Shown: positions 7,204-18,467, counted from the stretch's first letter. The stretch: DNA of 48,525 bases from Pseudomonas sp. AFG_SD02_1510_Pfu_092 (GCF_003331055.1 NZ_PUQD01000038.1:1-48525), one strand, 5' to 3'. Made by a program: numbers and translations. The notes: generated by a model not told the origin, from the sequence alone.

Positions 7204-7409
7204 TCGGGGCGGGTTTATCTGCGAACACTGGCGCAGTTGGTGGCATGCACCGCGTCGCCTGCTTCGCGGGCTTGCCCGCTCCCACAGGTACTAGCGCTGG
7301 CTTCGGGTTCATACGGTACCTGTGGGAGCGGCCGTGGCCGCGAACACCGGCGTAGCCGGTGCCATGCACCGCGTTGGATTCTTCGCGGGTAAACCCGCTC
7401 CCACAGGTT
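7204..7409. repeat. REP cluster (four P. putida-type REP units)
   Basis: Units lie near 7204-7230 (degenerate), 7257-7288, 7319-7350 (inverted) and 7378-7408. They share the TTCGCGGG...CCCGCTCCCACAGG core. The cluster fills the gap between the convergent Mrr and DUF3077 genes and can form strong hairpins able to end or protect transcripts. Confidence 0.85.
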
Positions 7410-7462
7410 AATGAGCGAACCCGCCTGTGAACTCGATGCTTCGCGACAGCCTAAAGTGGTGG

Positions 7463-7726
7463 CTAGCGCATCATCCCCAGCTCGGCATCATCCAGCAGCG
7501 CCTTGCCCAGCGCGCAAAGGTAATGTGCGGCCCAAATCAGCTTCGGTTTGTCTTCCATCAAACCGTCGATGGTCAGGTCCCGCGCATAACCCATCAGTTC
7601 CGAGGCTTGCTCGCGGGCGTTCTCGCAAGGTATGCCGGGCTCGATCCGGAACAGCGGGTGCGTCTGGTTTTCACCCTGGTAGAAGATGGTTTCACCGACG
7701 GTGCATTGGATGTCTTCGGTGGTCAT
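7463..7726 (-). CDS. DUF3077 protein, copy C (intact)
   Basis: An 87-residue small protein starting MTTEDIQCTVGETIFYQGEN. The central LFRIEPGIPCENAREQASELM and AAHYLCALGKALLDD segments are characteristic of DUF3077, a Pseudomonas-specific family without assigned function. No membrane segment or signal peptide is seen. It follows the MLKIVPDPP-type gene by 23 bp, probably in one transcript behind the structured leader. Copy B of the same gene (2190-2306) is broken. Confidence 0.8.
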   Translation of the reverse strand: MTTEDIQCTVGETIFYQGENQTHPLFRIEPGIPCENAREQASELMGYARDLTIDGLMEDKPKLIWAAHYLCALGKALLDDAELGMMR

Positions 7727-7749
7727 TGATCGATCTCCCAGGTAGTGAA

Positions 7750-7992
7750 TCAGTGCACGGCTTGCGGGTCCGCTGGCTTGTGTATCTGTGCCAGCGCTGA
7801 CTCGAGAAGTTTGCGCAGGGCCTCAAGCTCGTGCATCGACGCCATGATCAATAACGACGCCGGCGATCGCGGCTGCATCAGCATTGCCTGCTGGGCTACG
7901 GCTTCGGCACAGAGCGCGTAGTCCGAGGCCAGCATGATGGTGTCTTCCAGGGAAAGGGGAGGGTGGGGTGGGTCGGGGACTATCTTCAACAT
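7750..7992 (-). CDS. MLKIVPDPP-type small protein, copy C (intact)
   Basis: An 80-residue protein starting MLKIVPDPPHPPLSLEDT (ATG at 7992-7990). The reading frame is open further upstream to 8109, but the other copies agree only from MLK onward, so I take that start. It is rich in Ala, Leu, Met and Glu (YALCAEAVAQQAML, MHELEALRKLLESALAQ), suggesting two amphipathic helices. It is unrecognised beyond similarity to small Pseudomonas proteins of DUF6124 style. It is probably co-transcribed with the DUF3077 gene. The same pair occurs in each island unit. Confidence 0.8.
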   Translation of the reverse strand: MLKIVPDPPHPPLSLEDTIMLASDYALCAEAVAQQAMLMQPRSPASLLIMASMHELEALRKLLESALAQIHKPADPQAVH

Positions 7993-8016
7993 GATTGCTT
8001 CCATTTCAGGGCCGTC

Positions 8017-8120
8017 ACCCTCTGCTGTCAAACAGAAGGGTGGCAGCTGTACGCGGGTTGACAGACCGGCGGAAACAACAAGTTCCGGCGCACGCAAGCG
8101 TGCCCGCACGTACAGCCGCC
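8017..8120 (-). ncRNA. Structured leader RNA, copy C (three-way junction plus start-proximal hairpin)
   Basis: On the minus strand (8120 to 8042) the ends GGCGGCUGUACG...CGGG and CCCGCGUACAGCUGCC pair, with a two-base UG bulge. Hairpin 1 is CACG-CUUG-CGUG and hairpin 2 is CGGAA...UUCCG. Compared with copy B, hairpin 1 changes its fifth pair from C-G to G-C. A second hairpin (8041-8017, ACCCU...AGGGU) lies just before the start codon at 7992. It is the best-preserved copy because both downstream genes are intact. Confidence 0.65.
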
Positions 8121-8164
8121 ATAACGACGAGCCATTTGTTGTTTACCGTCGCGACCTGTCAAAG

Positions 8165-8315
8165 TCATGCCGTTGATGAGCAACGACCCACCGAGCCTAA
8201 AACCCTGAAAAACCCACCGCAACGGAAAACAGGCGCTGGGAGTATCTTTGGGAAACGCCCTACACGGAAGGGGCAAAATCTGATTTCCGGGCTCGCTCAG
8301 CCCAAAAATCAGGCA
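8165..8315. repeat. Conserved intergenic block, copy C
   Basis: This is the copy nearest ssrA. It contains the core GGCGCTGGGAGTATCTTTGG and runs into the ssrA terminator. Since it lies directly behind the native tmRNA gene, the copies at 295-446 and 2738-2880 may derive from successive duplications or insertions of ssrA-flanking DNA. Confidence 0.65.
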
Positions 8316-8347
8316 CAAAAAAGACGCCCGAGGGCGTCTTCTTTTTT
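8316..8347. terminator. ssrA terminator (bidirectional)
   Basis: The hairpin GACGCCCGAGGGCGTC at 8323-8338 is flanked by an A-run on the left and a T-rich run on the right, so it can end transcription in both directions. It lies 6-38 bp past the tmRNA 3' end on the minus strand. Confidence 0.9.
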
Positions 8348-8353
8348 GGGATT

Positions 8354-8752
8354 TGGTGGAGCCGGGGGGATTTGAACCCCCGTCCGCCAGTACTCCGCTG
8401 TCGGTACTACATGCTTAGCCGTGTCTACTGATTTAATCCGCAGCCGCCCGACGGGCAGGGTGCTTTGGATGAGTTGTGTAAGTTTTAGTCACTTCGCCCA
8501 CAACGTGCTACGCGACGATCCTGTTCTGTATGACAATCAGTTCGGGTTTACAGGCATCCCCTAGTGATTGCTGGAGCCGAAGCTACCAGAAGCAACGGGT
8601 CAAGAGACCGCATTAAGCGGCCAGCTTGTACTCCGCGCCGTAGTTTTCGTCATTGGCAACTATAAAAGTTGCAACAGTGGATTTACGAGTTCTGTTACCA
8701 ACTCGGCATGCACCTAGAGTTTCGCTACCGGCGTCGAATCCTAATCGGCCCC
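8354..8752 (-). ncRNA. ssrA: tmRNA (transfer-messenger RNA)
   Basis: Rescues stalled ribosomes with SmpB: alanyl-tmRNA enters the empty A site and its short reading frame adds a degradation tag. The tRNA-like ends pair (5' GGGGCC with 3' GGCUCC, then ACCA), the T-arm GGUUCAAAUCC is present, and the gene encodes CCA. The tag frame runs from GCC at 8657 to TAA at 8613 and gives ANDENYGAEYKLAA, with the LAA end recognised by ClpXP/ClpAP. The length, 399 nt, is normal. A TATACT -10 box lies at 8800-8795, about 40 bp upstream of the mature end, consistent with a processed precursor. Its partner smpB is at 16269-16751. The 3' end doubles as the island attachment site. Confidence 0.97.
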
Positions 8753-8851
8753 ACACTAGCTCTTGGCTAACGCACCTTACGGCACGTGAGGCGGAGTATA
8801 CGCCATTGCGCGGGCGACGTCGACTGCCGGCCCGGTCGCCCGCGTTTGGCC

Positions 8852-9148
8852 TCACGCGCCGCTGCCGCCGCCGCTGGTGCCGCTGCCTTTCTCGGTTTTT
8901 TCCAGGCGCTCCAGCACTTTGCTGGTGATGGCGATGCATTCCTTGGTGTTGCCTGCGGCCTGGGCAGCCTTGGCTTTGTCGACGTGCTCGGTGATGGCCT
9001 TGTCCAGACCTTCGGAGGTGGCGCCGGCGGTGGCCATGCTGTCGTCGATCTTCTGCAGGTTGGTGGTGCACAGGTCTTCGGCGGCAAACACCGGGGAAGC
9101 CAGCAGGGTCGCGGCCGCGAACAGGGTCGAAAGCGCGGTACCTTTCAT
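8852..9148 (-). CDS. Small exported protein of unknown function
   Basis: A 98-residue protein with a clear Sec signal peptide (MKGTALSTLFAAATLLASPVFA, cleavage predicted before AEDLC). The mature part of ~76 residues is helical and charged, with two cysteines (EDLCTT, KECIAI) that could form one disulphide in the periplasm. It ends in a Gly/Ser-rich tail (GSGTSGGGSGA). AGGAGA precedes the ATG. It lies ~100 bp upstream of ssrA on the same strand and is not in the lld operon. It seems conserved in P. putida-type genomes, but I do not recognise a family. Confidence 0.8.
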   Translation of the reverse strand: MKGTALSTLFAAATLLASPVFAAEDLCTTNLQKIDDSMATAGATSEGLDKAITEHVDKAKAAQAAGNTKECIAITSKVLERLEKTEKGSGTSGGGSGA

Positions 9149-9254
9149 GGGAGTCTCCTCTGGGGCCTCTGGAAGGTGGGCCTGTAAGGTGGACTGCGGG
9201 GGATTGGCGGGGGTTCAATCGGGATGGTGGCGGGGTGCAATGAGGGTGGGGATG

Positions 9255-9360
9255 GCACCGGCTTTGCCGGTGTTCGCGGGTGAACCCGCTCCCACATGGA
9301 ATTGGGTTGGCTCGGGGTGTGCGCTGTATCGGTGGGAGCGGGCGTGCCCGCTCCCACCGG
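9255..9360. repeat. REP pair
   Basis: Two units, near 9255-9299 (TTCGCGGGTGAACCCGCTCC) and 9331-9360 (a near-palindrome GGTGGGAGCGGGCGTGCCCG...), directly after the dld stop codon. They may stabilise or end the lld transcript. Confidence 0.8.
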
Positions 9361-9361
9361 G

Positions 9362-12172
<2,811 letters not shown>

Positions 12173-12243
12173 GCAGTCTCCTCGCGGGGCCGTGGCGTCT
12201 GTGCGCCATGGGCCCCGGGTCAATCAGGCGTGGGTGCGGGCGT

Positions 12244-13389
12244 TCAGGCGCCCAGTTCGCGTACCAGCGAGTCGCGGGTGATGTCGCTGATCGACTTGGC
12301 GCCGGTCAGCACCATGGCTACGCGCATTTCTTTCTCGAACAGCTCCAGCAGGTTCTTCACCCCGGCCTGGCCGTGCACGGCCAGGGCGTAGAGGAAGGCG
12401 CGGCCGATCAGTACCGTGTCGGCGCCCAGGGCGATCATGCGCACCACGTCGAGGCCGCTGCGGATGCCGGAGTCGGCGAGAATCTTCAGCTCGCCCTTGA
12501 CCGCATCGGCAATCGCCGGCAGGGCGCGGGCGCTGGACAGCACGCCGTCGAGCTGGCGGCCGCCGTGGTTGGACACGACGATGCCGTCGGCACCGAAGCG
12601 CACCGCATCGCGGGCATCATCGGCATCGAGGATGCCCTTGATGATCATCGGGCCGTCCCAGAAGTCGCGGATCCATTCCAGGTCTTTCCAGGAAATGGAC
12701 GGGTCGAAGTTGTTGGCCAGCCAGCCGATGTAGTCGGCCAGGCCGGTGGGGTTGCCACGGTAGGCAGAAATGTTGCCCAGGTCGTGCGGGCGGCCCATTA
12801 CCCCGACATCCCAGGCCCACTCGGGGTGGGTCATGGCTTGCAGCACGCGGCGCAGTGGGCCGTTCTTGCCGCTCATGCCGGAGTGGGCGTCGCGGTAGCG
12901 GGCGCCCGGGGTCGGCATGTCGACGGTGAACACCAGGGTCTTGACCCCGGCGGCCTTGGCCCGCTCCAGGGCGTTGCGCATGAAGCCGCGGTCCTTGAGC
13001 ACGTACAGCTGGAACCACATCGGCCGGTCGATGGCCGGGGCCACTTCTTCGATCGGGCACACCGACACCGTCGACATGGTGAACGGAATGCCGTGGGCCG
13101 CCGCCGCGCGTGCCGCCTGCACTTCGCCACGGCGGGCGTACATGCCGGTGAGGCCGACCGGGGCCAGGGCCACCGGCATGCTCAGGGTTTCGTCGAACAG
13201 CCGGGTTTCCAGGCTGAGCTCGGACATGTTCTTCAGCACGCGCTGGCGCAGGGCGATGCTGGCCAGGTCCGAGACGTTGTGGCGCAGGGTGTGCTCGGCG
13301 TAGGCGCCGCCGTCGGCATAGTGGAACAGGAAGGGAGGCAGCTTGCGTTGGGCCGCGGCGCGATAGTCGGTAGAGGCAGAAATGATCAT
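12244..13389 (-). CDS. lldD: L-lactate dehydrogenase, FMN-dependent
   Basis: A 381-residue member of the alpha-hydroxyacid dehydrogenase family, oxidising L-lactate to pyruvate with transfer of electrons to quinone at the membrane. It starts [20 protein letters not shown]. The family active-site region [13 protein letters not shown] (catalytic His) and the FMN-binding end [13 protein letters not shown]...[15 protein letters not shown] are intact. The length equals that of E. coli LldD. The frame is open upstream to 13428, but MIISAS is the family start. It lies between the permease and dld genes; transcription is presumably under LldR. Confidence 0.95.
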   Translation of the reverse strand: MIISASTDYRAAAQRKLPPFLFHYADGGAYAEHTLRHNVSDLASIALRQRVLKNMSELSLETRLFDETLSMPVALAPVGLTGMYARRGEVQAARAAAAHGIPFTMSTVSVCPIEEVAPAIDRPMWFQLYVLKDRGFMRNALERAKAAGVKTLVFTVDMPTPGARYRDAHSGMSGKNGPLRRVLQAMTHPEWAWDVGVMGRPHDLGNISAYRGNPTGLADYIGWLANNFDPSISWKDLEWIRDFWDGPMIIKGILDADDARDAVRFGADGIVVSNHGGRQLDGVLSSARALPAIADAVKGELKILADSGIRSGLDVVRMIALGADTVLIGRAFLYALAVHGQAGVKNLLELFEKEMRVAMVLTGAKSISDITRDSLVRELGA

Positions 13390-13451
13390 GGATTCTCGCA
13401 GCGTTGCTTGTGGGAGTGCCGGGCGCACGCTGGCGCCCGGCCCCTTTCACT

Positions 13452-15122
13452 TTAGTGATGAACCAGCATGCCGGTCAGCCAGTAGGCCTGGATCAGGGTG
13501 ATCAGGCCGACGATGGTGGCGAAGAACAGGCTGTGCTTGACGGTGAAGCGGAACAGGTCGGATTCCTTGCCGACCAGGCCGGTGGCGGCGCAGGCCACGG
13601 CGATCGATTGCGGCGAGATCATCTTGCCGGTCACGCCGCCGCTGGTGTTGGCCGCTACCAGCAGGGTGTCGTTGACCCCGATCTGGTGCGCAGTGGTGGC
13701 CTGCAGCGAGCTGAACAGGGCGTTGGACGAGGTGTCCGAACCGGTCAGGAACACGCCCAGCCAGCCAAGGAACGGCGAGAAGAACGGGAACGCGGCACCG
13801 GTACCGGCCAGTACCAGGGCCATGGTCGAGGACATGCCCGAGTAGTTGGTGACGAAGGCGAAGGCCAGCACCATGCCAATCGACAGGATCGGCCAGCGCA
13901 GCTCCCAGAAGGTCTCCTTGAAAGTGGTCAGACCAGTTTTGAAGTTGATCTTCAGGACCGCCATGGAGATCAGCGCCGAGAGGAAGATCGCGGTGCCGGT
14001 GGCAGAGATCGGGTCGAGCTTGAACACCGCTGGCATGGCGGTTGGCGCGGCGACGATCGGTGCGCTCTTGATCACCAGCTGGTCGAGGTGCGGGATGGCG
14101 AAGTTGAACACGAAGTTGTACATCGCACCGCCGGGGGCGAAGGCCGCCTTGAACGGCTTCAGGGTCCAGATGGTGACCAGCACGGTGAGGATCAGGAACG
14201 GCGACCAGGCCTTGAAGATCTCGCCAAAGCTGTAGGGGCTTGGCTGGCTGCCGCTTGGCTGTACCACGGCGGCGCCGACGCTGCCTTTGGCTTCGGCGAA
14301 CGAACGCTTGGGCTGCCACACTTTCAGGAACAGGGTGAGGGCGATCAGGCTGGCCAGGGCCGAGGTGATGTCCGGCAGTTCCGGGCCGATGAAGTTCGAG
14401 GTGAAGTACTGGGTAACCGCGAAGCTCAGGCCAGCGACCAGGGCGGCAGGCCAGGTTTCCTTCACGCCACGCAGGCCGTCCATCATGAACACCAGCCAGA
14501 ACGGCACGAACAGCGACAGCAGCGGCAGCTGGCGGCCGGTCATGGCGCCGATGTGGAAGGCGTCGATGCCAGTGACCTGGCCGGCCACGATGATCGGGAT
14601 GCCGAGGGCGCCGAAGGCCACTGGCGCGGTGTTGGCGATCAGGCACAGGCCGGCGGCGTACAGCGGGTTGAAGCCCAGGCCCACCAGCAGCGCGGCAGTG
14701 ATGGCCACCGGTGCGCCGAAGCCCGCCGCGCCTTCCAGGAAGGCGCCGAAGCAGAAGCCGATCAGCAGCACTTGCAGGCGCTGGTCGTCGGTAATCGACA
14801 GCACCGAGCTGCGGATCACTTCGAACTGGCCGCTCTTGACCGTGAGTTTGTACAGGAACACCGCGGCAACGATGATCCAGGCGATCGGCCAGAGGCCGTA
14901 GAGGAAGCCGTAACCCGCGGCGGCGAAAGCCATGTCGACAGGCATCTGGAAGGCGAAGATCGCCACCAGGATCGACAGCGCGAGGGTGATGCTGCCAGCC
15001 ACGTGGCCTTTGAGGCGGAACACGGCCAGGGCAAGGAAGAAGAACACAATGGGAATGACCGCCGCCAGTGCGGACAGGCCAAGACTACCAAGCGGGCTAT
15101 AGAGTTGTTGCCAGGTTTGCAT
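13452..15122 (-). CDS. lldP: L-lactate permease
   Basis: A 556-residue, highly hydrophobic inner-membrane transporter of the lactate permease family (TC 2.A.14), importing L-lactate, D-lactate and glycolate with protons. Many transmembrane segments are evident ([20 protein letters not shown] at the start, [20 protein letters not shown] at the end), as are the conserved [17 protein letters not shown] and [20 protein letters not shown] stretches (here [17 protein letters not shown]). The start is at [10 protein letters not shown]. It is the first gene of the operon, divergent from lldR across the operator region, so it is the direct target of lactate induction. Confidence 0.95.
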   Translation of the reverse strand: MQTWQQLYSPLGSLGLSALAAVIPIVFFFLALAVFRLKGHVAGSITLALSILVAIFAFQMPVDMAFAAAGYGFLYGLWPIAWIIVAAVFLYKLTVKSGQFEVIRSSVLSITDDQRLQVLLIGFCFGAFLEGAAGFGAPVAITAALLVGLGFNPLYAAGLCLIANTAPVAFGALGIPIIVAGQVTGIDAFHIGAMTGRQLPLLSLFVPFWLVFMMDGLRGVKETWPAALVAGLSFAVTQYFTSNFIGPELPDITSALASLIALTLFLKVWQPKRSFAEAKGSVGAAVVQPSGSQPSPYSFGEIFKAWSPFLILTVLVTIWTLKPFKAAFAPGGAMYNFVFNFAIPHLDQLVIKSAPIVAAPTAMPAVFKLDPISATGTAIFLSALISMAVLKINFKTGLTTFKETFWELRWPILSIGMVLAFAFVTNYSGMSSTMALVLAGTGAAFPFFSPFLGWLGVFLTGSDTSSNALFSSLQATTAHQIGVNDTLLVAANTSGGVTGKMISPQSIAVACAATGLVGKESDLFRFTVKHSLFFATIVGLITLIQAYWLTGMLVHH

Positions 15123-15161
15123 ATGGGGTGGCCCCTAATTGTTGTTGGTCAGGCACTGGCA

Positions 15162-15190
15162 TTGGATAATTGGTAAGACCAATTTACAAT
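15162..15190. promoter_or_regulatory. LldR operator within an lldR-side promoter
   Basis: AATTGGTAAGACCAATT at 15168-15184 is a perfect palindrome (7-bp arms, 3-base centre), the form known for LldR sites. It exactly fills a 17-bp spacer between TTGGAT (15162-15167) and TACAAT (15185-15190) on the plus strand, pointing to lldR, so a bound regulator would block RNA polymerase. On the minus strand a TTGACA lies at 15231-15226, but its -10 is unclear. Lactate should relieve repression, as in other LldR systems. Confidence 0.75.
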
Positions 15191-15377
15191 GTCTGGGCGC
15201 TAGGTTAAAAGCGCTGTCGTGGGTGTGTCAATTTGTCCTGCACAAAACTTTGGTCGCGTGCCGATGAGCGGGCGTCTGATGGGCCGGCAAAAACATCACC
15301 TGGTGGGTGTTTGTGCGGCGTGGATCGGCGAGAATGAACGCCCCCGGAAATTTGCCGGGGGTTGTGGAGAGCATGTG

Positions 15378-16145
15378 ATGGTTTTTGATCAGGTCCGCCA
15401 ACGGCGCCTGTCCGACGACATCGTCGATCGGTTGGAAGGGATGATTCTGGAAGGCACGCTGACCTCGGGGCAGCGGCTGCCGGCCGAGCGCGTCCTCGCC
15501 GAGCAGTTCGGCGTGTCCCGCCCATCATTGCGTGAGGCGATTCAGAAGCTGGTGGCCAAGGGGCTATTGGTCAGCCGCCAGGGCGGGGGCAACTTTGTCG
15601 CCGAGTCGCTGGGGTCTACCTTCAGCGACCCGTTGCTGCAGCTGCTGGAACACAGCGCCGAGGCGCAGCGCGACCTGCTGGAGTTCCGCCATACCCTGGA
15701 AGCCTCCTGCGCCTACTATGCCGCCCAGCGCGCCACCGAGCCGGACCGGGCGCGGCTGAAGGCGGCCTTCGATACGCTGCAGGACTGCTATGCCAGGGTC
15801 GATGAAGTGACCCGGGCGGAAGAGGGTGCGGCTGATGCCCGGTTCCACCTGGCCATTGCCGAGGCCAGCCACAACGCGGTGCTGCTGCACACCATTCGCG
15901 GGTTGTTCGACCTGCTCAAGCGCAATGTGGTGACCAACATCGGTGGGATGTACCAGCAGCGCACCGAGACCCGTGACATGCTGATCAGCCAGCACCGCGA
16001 GCTTTACCTGGCGATTGTCGAGGGTAGGGCGGACGATGCGCGGGAGGTGTCCAGCCGGCACATTCTGTATGTGCAGGAGGTGCTGGAAGAGGCACATGAA
16101 GAGGCGCAGCGGGTGGCGCGGGCGGAGCGGCGTAGCGGGCGCTGA
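15378..16145 (+). CDS. lldR: GntR-family (FadR subgroup) lactate regulator
   Basis: A 255-residue regulator. Residues ~8-70 are a GntR winged helix (RLSDDIVDRLEGMILEGTL, LAEQFGVSRPSLREAIQKL, LVSRQGGGNFV). Residues ~90-235 are an FCD ligand domain with the metal/ligand residues of the family (DARFHLAIAEASHN, SQHRELYLAIVEGRADDAR). I chose ATG 15378 with GGAG eight bases upstream; the frame is open far upstream without support. It is divergent from lldP-lldD-dld and probably represses both sides from the operator at 15168-15184 until lactate binds. Confidence 0.94.
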   Translation: MVFDQVRQRRLSDDIVDRLEGMILEGTLTSGQRLPAERVLAEQFGVSRPSLREAIQKLVAKGLLVSRQGGGNFVAESLGSTFSDPLLQLLEHSAEAQRDLLEFRHTLEASCAYYAAQRATEPDRARLKAAFDTLQDCYARVDEVTRAEEGAADARFHLAIAEASHNAVLLHTIRGLFDLLKRNVVTNIGGMYQQRTETRDMLISQHRELYLAIVEGRADDAREVSSRHILYVQEVLEEAHEEAQRVARAERRSGR

Positions 16146-16154
16146 GTCTTATGT

Positions 16155-16250
16155 TGGCCTCTTCGCGGGCGCGCCCGCTCCCACAGGTAACGCATCGGCT
16201 GTGAGCCCTGTGCTGTATCTGTGGGAGCTGGCTTGCCGGCGATGAGGCCA
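16155..16250. repeat. REP pair between convergent lldR and smpB
   Basis: The unit at 16155-16188 (CTCTTCGCGGGCGCGCCCGC...) and an opposed, diverged unit at 16219-16250 (CTGTGGGAGCTGGCTTGCCG) fill the gap between the two convergent stop codons. Confidence 0.8.
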
Positions 16251-16268
16251 GAACAGGCTAAAGAAGAT

Positions 16269-16751
16269 CTACTCTTCCTTGCCCTTGTTCCGCACGGCCC
16301 GCTGCAGCTCGCGGTTGGAATCGCGCTCGCGCATGGTGTCGCGCTTGTCGAATTCCTTCTTGCCTTTGCCCAGTGCGATCTCGCACTTGATCAGGTGCTT
16401 GCTCCAGTACAGCGCCAGGGCCACGCAGGTGTAGCCCTTTTGCGCCACGGCCGCTTCCAGGCGCTCGAGCTCGCGCTTGTTCAGCAGCAGCTTGCGCGTG
16501 CGGATGGGGTCGGCGATGACGTGGGTGCTGGCCGTGGTCAGCGGGGTGATGTGGCTGCCGAACAGCCAGGCTTCACCGTCCTTCAGCAGCACGTAGCTGT
16601 CAGTCAGGTGCGCCTTGCCGGCTCGCAGGCTTTTTACTTCCCAGCCGGACAGGACCAGCCCGGCCTCGAACTTGTGTTCGATGAAGTAATCGTGTCGCGC
16701 TTTCTTGTTCTGCGCGATGGTCCCGGTCGGATGTTTTTTTTGCTTAGCCAT
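16269..16751 (-). CDS. smpB: SsrA-binding protein
   Basis: A 160-residue beta-barrel RNA-binding protein that carries tmRNA into stalled ribosomes. The core [19 protein letters not shown] and [14 protein letters not shown] are diagnostic. The basic C-terminal tail ([22 protein letters not shown]) is the part that mimics mRNA in the decoding centre. Length is normal. It is a single gene facing lldR and divergent from ratA. It lies about 8 kb from its RNA partner ssrA, on the same strand. Confidence 0.97.
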   Translation of the reverse strand: MAKQKKHPTGTIAQNKKARHDYFIEHKFEAGLVLSGWEVKSLRAGKAHLTDSYVLLKDGEAWLFGSHITPLTTASTHVIADPIRTRKLLLNKRELERLEAAVAQKGYTCVALALYWSKHLIKCEIALGKGKKEFDKRDTMRERDSNRELQRAVRNKGKEE

Positions 16752-16914
16752 AGGGGCGGCATTATAGGCAAGTCGGCGCGTCGTCCGCTATGGGATTTCG
16801 GTGTGCTTGAGCCACTGCAATGAATACCGGACAATACCGACGCTGTCATAGCTACAGAAAATGTTTTCGGCGCGGCGCGAAGCAACGCCACCCAGCCCTG
16901 GAAGTGACGCCTGG

Positions 16915-17349
16915 ATGACTACCCATATTCAACGCTCCGCCCTGCTGCCATACCCCGCCCAGGCGCTGTACGACCTGGTCAACGATGTCGCCAGCTACCC
17001 GGAATTTCTGCCCTGGTGCTCTGACGCCACGGTGCTGGAAGCCAGCGACACGCACATGCGCGCCAAGCTCGAAGTGGCCAAGGGCGGCATGAGCCAGCAC
17101 TTCGTTACGCGCAACGTGCTGGTGCCGGGGCAGTCCATCGAGATGAACCTGGAAGAGGGGCCGTTCACCCAGTTGCATGGTCTGTGGGTGTTCAAGCCGT
17201 TGGGCGAAAAGGCCTGCAAGATCAGCCTGGACCTGTCGTTCGACTATGCCGGCCCGCTGGTGCGCGCGACCCTGGGCCCGCTGTTCAACCAGGCAGCGAA
17301 TACGCTGGTGGATGCGTTCTGCCAGCGGGCCAAGCAGCTCAATGCCTGA
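16915..17349 (+). CDS. ratA: RatA/COQ10-family START-domain protein
   Basis: A 144-residue START-like protein (PF03364) from ATG 16915: TTHIQRSALLPYPAQALYDL, NDVASYPEFLPWC, FDYAGPLVRATLGPLFNQAA. The family includes mitochondrial COQ10 (ubiquinone binding) and E. coli RatA, described as a ribosome-association toxin; for pseudomonads the quinone-binding role is at least as likely. The usual partner gene ratB is not adjacent. It is divergent from smpB, a common neighbour in gammaproteobacteria, and convergent with bamE across a terminator. Confidence 0.88.
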   Translation: MTTHIQRSALLPYPAQALYDLVNDVASYPEFLPWCSDATVLEASDTHMRAKLEVAKGGMSQHFVTRNVLVPGQSIEMNLEEGPFTQLHGLWVFKPLGEKACKISLDLSFDYAGPLVRATLGPLFNQAANTLVDAFCQRAKQLNA

Positions 17350-17364
17350 CTGGCAGGCGGCAAC

Positions 17365-17395
17365 AAAAAGCCCGGAACGAGTCCGGGCTTTTTTG
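17365..17395. terminator. Terminator between ratA and bamE
   Basis: AAGCCCGGA...TCCGGGCTTTTTT hairpin with an A-run on the left and a T-run on the right, so it can serve both convergent genes. Confidence 0.9.
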
Positions 17396-17409
17396 TACCT
17401 GCTCGCCGC

Positions 17410-17943
17410 TTACTGAGGCGAGGTTTCCAGCGGAGCCGGGGTCGGCACCGGGGTGGTCTCGATGGTGTCGATCTCGCGCTGGATGGATTCTTCCACCGAA
17501 CCTGGTTTGGCCGGCTTTTCTTCAGGCTGCACGGTTGGCTGACCTGGCTGGTTGGCCGGGCTGACCGTGGTATCGCTGCTGCCACCGAGGATTTCCTGGT
17601 CGCGGCTGACGCCTGGCATGAAGTCACCCGACAGGTTGACCAGCTGGTCGCTTTCGTTGAAGAACACGCTCATGCGTTCTTGCTGACGTTTGCCACCACC
17701 TGGCTGCAGGCTGTACAGGTAATCCCAGCGATTGGTGTTGAAGGTATCCTGAATCAGCGGGTTACCCATGATAAACCTTACTTGCCGGCGGGTCATTCCG
17801 GGGCGCAATTGGTCTATCATGTCTTGCGTAACGACATTGCCCTGCTGGATGTCGATTTTGTAAACCCCGGGAAACGAGCAACCGGCGAGTGCGAGCAGTC
17901 CCGCGAGGGCGAGGCTGTTTAGCAAGAGCTTGGTGTTTTGCAT
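17410..17943 (-). CDS. bamE: Outer-membrane assembly lipoprotein BamE (OmlA/SmpA)
   Basis: A 177-residue lipoprotein of the BAM complex, which folds beta-barrel proteins into the outer membrane. A lipobox LAGC with Cys22 follows a hydrophobic signal ([22 protein letters not shown]). The conserved core is [38 protein letters not shown] and RWDYLYSL. After the domain a Pro/Glu/Thr-rich tail of ~75 residues extends it beyond the short E. coli form; such tails are usual in Pseudomonas. The start at 17943 gives a proper signal peptide. It is divergent from fur with 97 bp between, an arrangement conserved in pseudomonads. Confidence 0.95.
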   Translation of the reverse strand: MQNTKLLLNSLALAGLLALAGCSFPGVYKIDIQQGNVVTQDMIDQLRPGMTRRQVRFIMGNPLIQDTFNTNRWDYLYSLQPGGGKRQQERMSVFFNESDQLVNLSGDFMPGVSRDQEILGGSSDTTVSPANQPGQPTVQPEEKPAKPGSVEESIQREIDTIETTPVPTPAPLETSPQ

Positions 17944-18040
17944 CGGTGGGCGACTTCCACTATCTTGGCTGGACAACGTAAACCCCGATCATACCCGTAT
18001 TAAGAGAAGCTGCGAAGCAGCATCGGCGAGAAAGCTGACC

Positions 18041-18445
18041 ATGGTTGAAAATAGCGAATTGCGCAAAGCCGGTCTCAAGGTGACCCTGCCTCGAGTCAAG
18101 ATCCTTCAGATGCTCGACTCCACCGAGCAGCGTCACATGAGCGCCGAGGATGTCTACAAGGCGCTGATGGAAGCTGGCGAGGACGTAGGCCTGGCCACTG
18201 TGTACCGGGTACTGACCCAGTTCGAAGCGGCGGGGTTGGTGGTTCGCCACAACTTCGACGGTGGCCATGCAGTGTTCGAGCTGGCCGATGGCGGTCACCA
18301 CGACCATATGGTCAACGTGGATACCAGTGAAGTCATCGAGTTCATGGATGCCGAGATCGAGAAACGCCAGCGCGAAATCGTGGCTGAGCATGGATACGAG
18401 CTGGTGGACCACAATCTGGTCCTGTATGTGCGTAAAAAGAAGTAA
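18041..18445 (+). CDS. fur: Ferric uptake regulator
   Basis: A 134-residue Fe2+-dependent repressor of siderophore and iron-uptake genes. The N-terminal winged helix (ELRKAGLKVTLPRVKILQML, VGLATVYRVLTQFEAAGLV) is followed by the HHDH metal site (H86, H87, D88, H89) and the dimerisation domain. It lacks the CxxC zinc pair of E. coli Fur (no cysteines at all), as is usual in Pseudomonas. The length equals P. aeruginosa Fur. It shares its upstream region with bamE and ends at a strong terminator. Confidence 0.97.
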   Translation: MVENSELRKAGLKVTLPRVKILQMLDSTEQRHMSAEDVYKALMEAGEDVGLATVYRVLTQFEAAGLVVRHNFDGGHAVFELADGGHHDHMVNVDTSEVIEFMDAEIEKRQREIVAEHGYELVDHNLVLYVRKKK

Positions 18446-18467
18446 CGATTTAATCGTTATGGATGGC

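Noticed and set aside
1..8353. Prophage
   Set aside because: No capsid, terminase, tail, lysis or integrase gene was found; only restriction- and defence-like cargo and small genes.
13404..15176. 590-codon plus-strand frame over lldP
   Set aside because: Antisense of the permease; rich in Glu, Gly, Arg and His with no domain.
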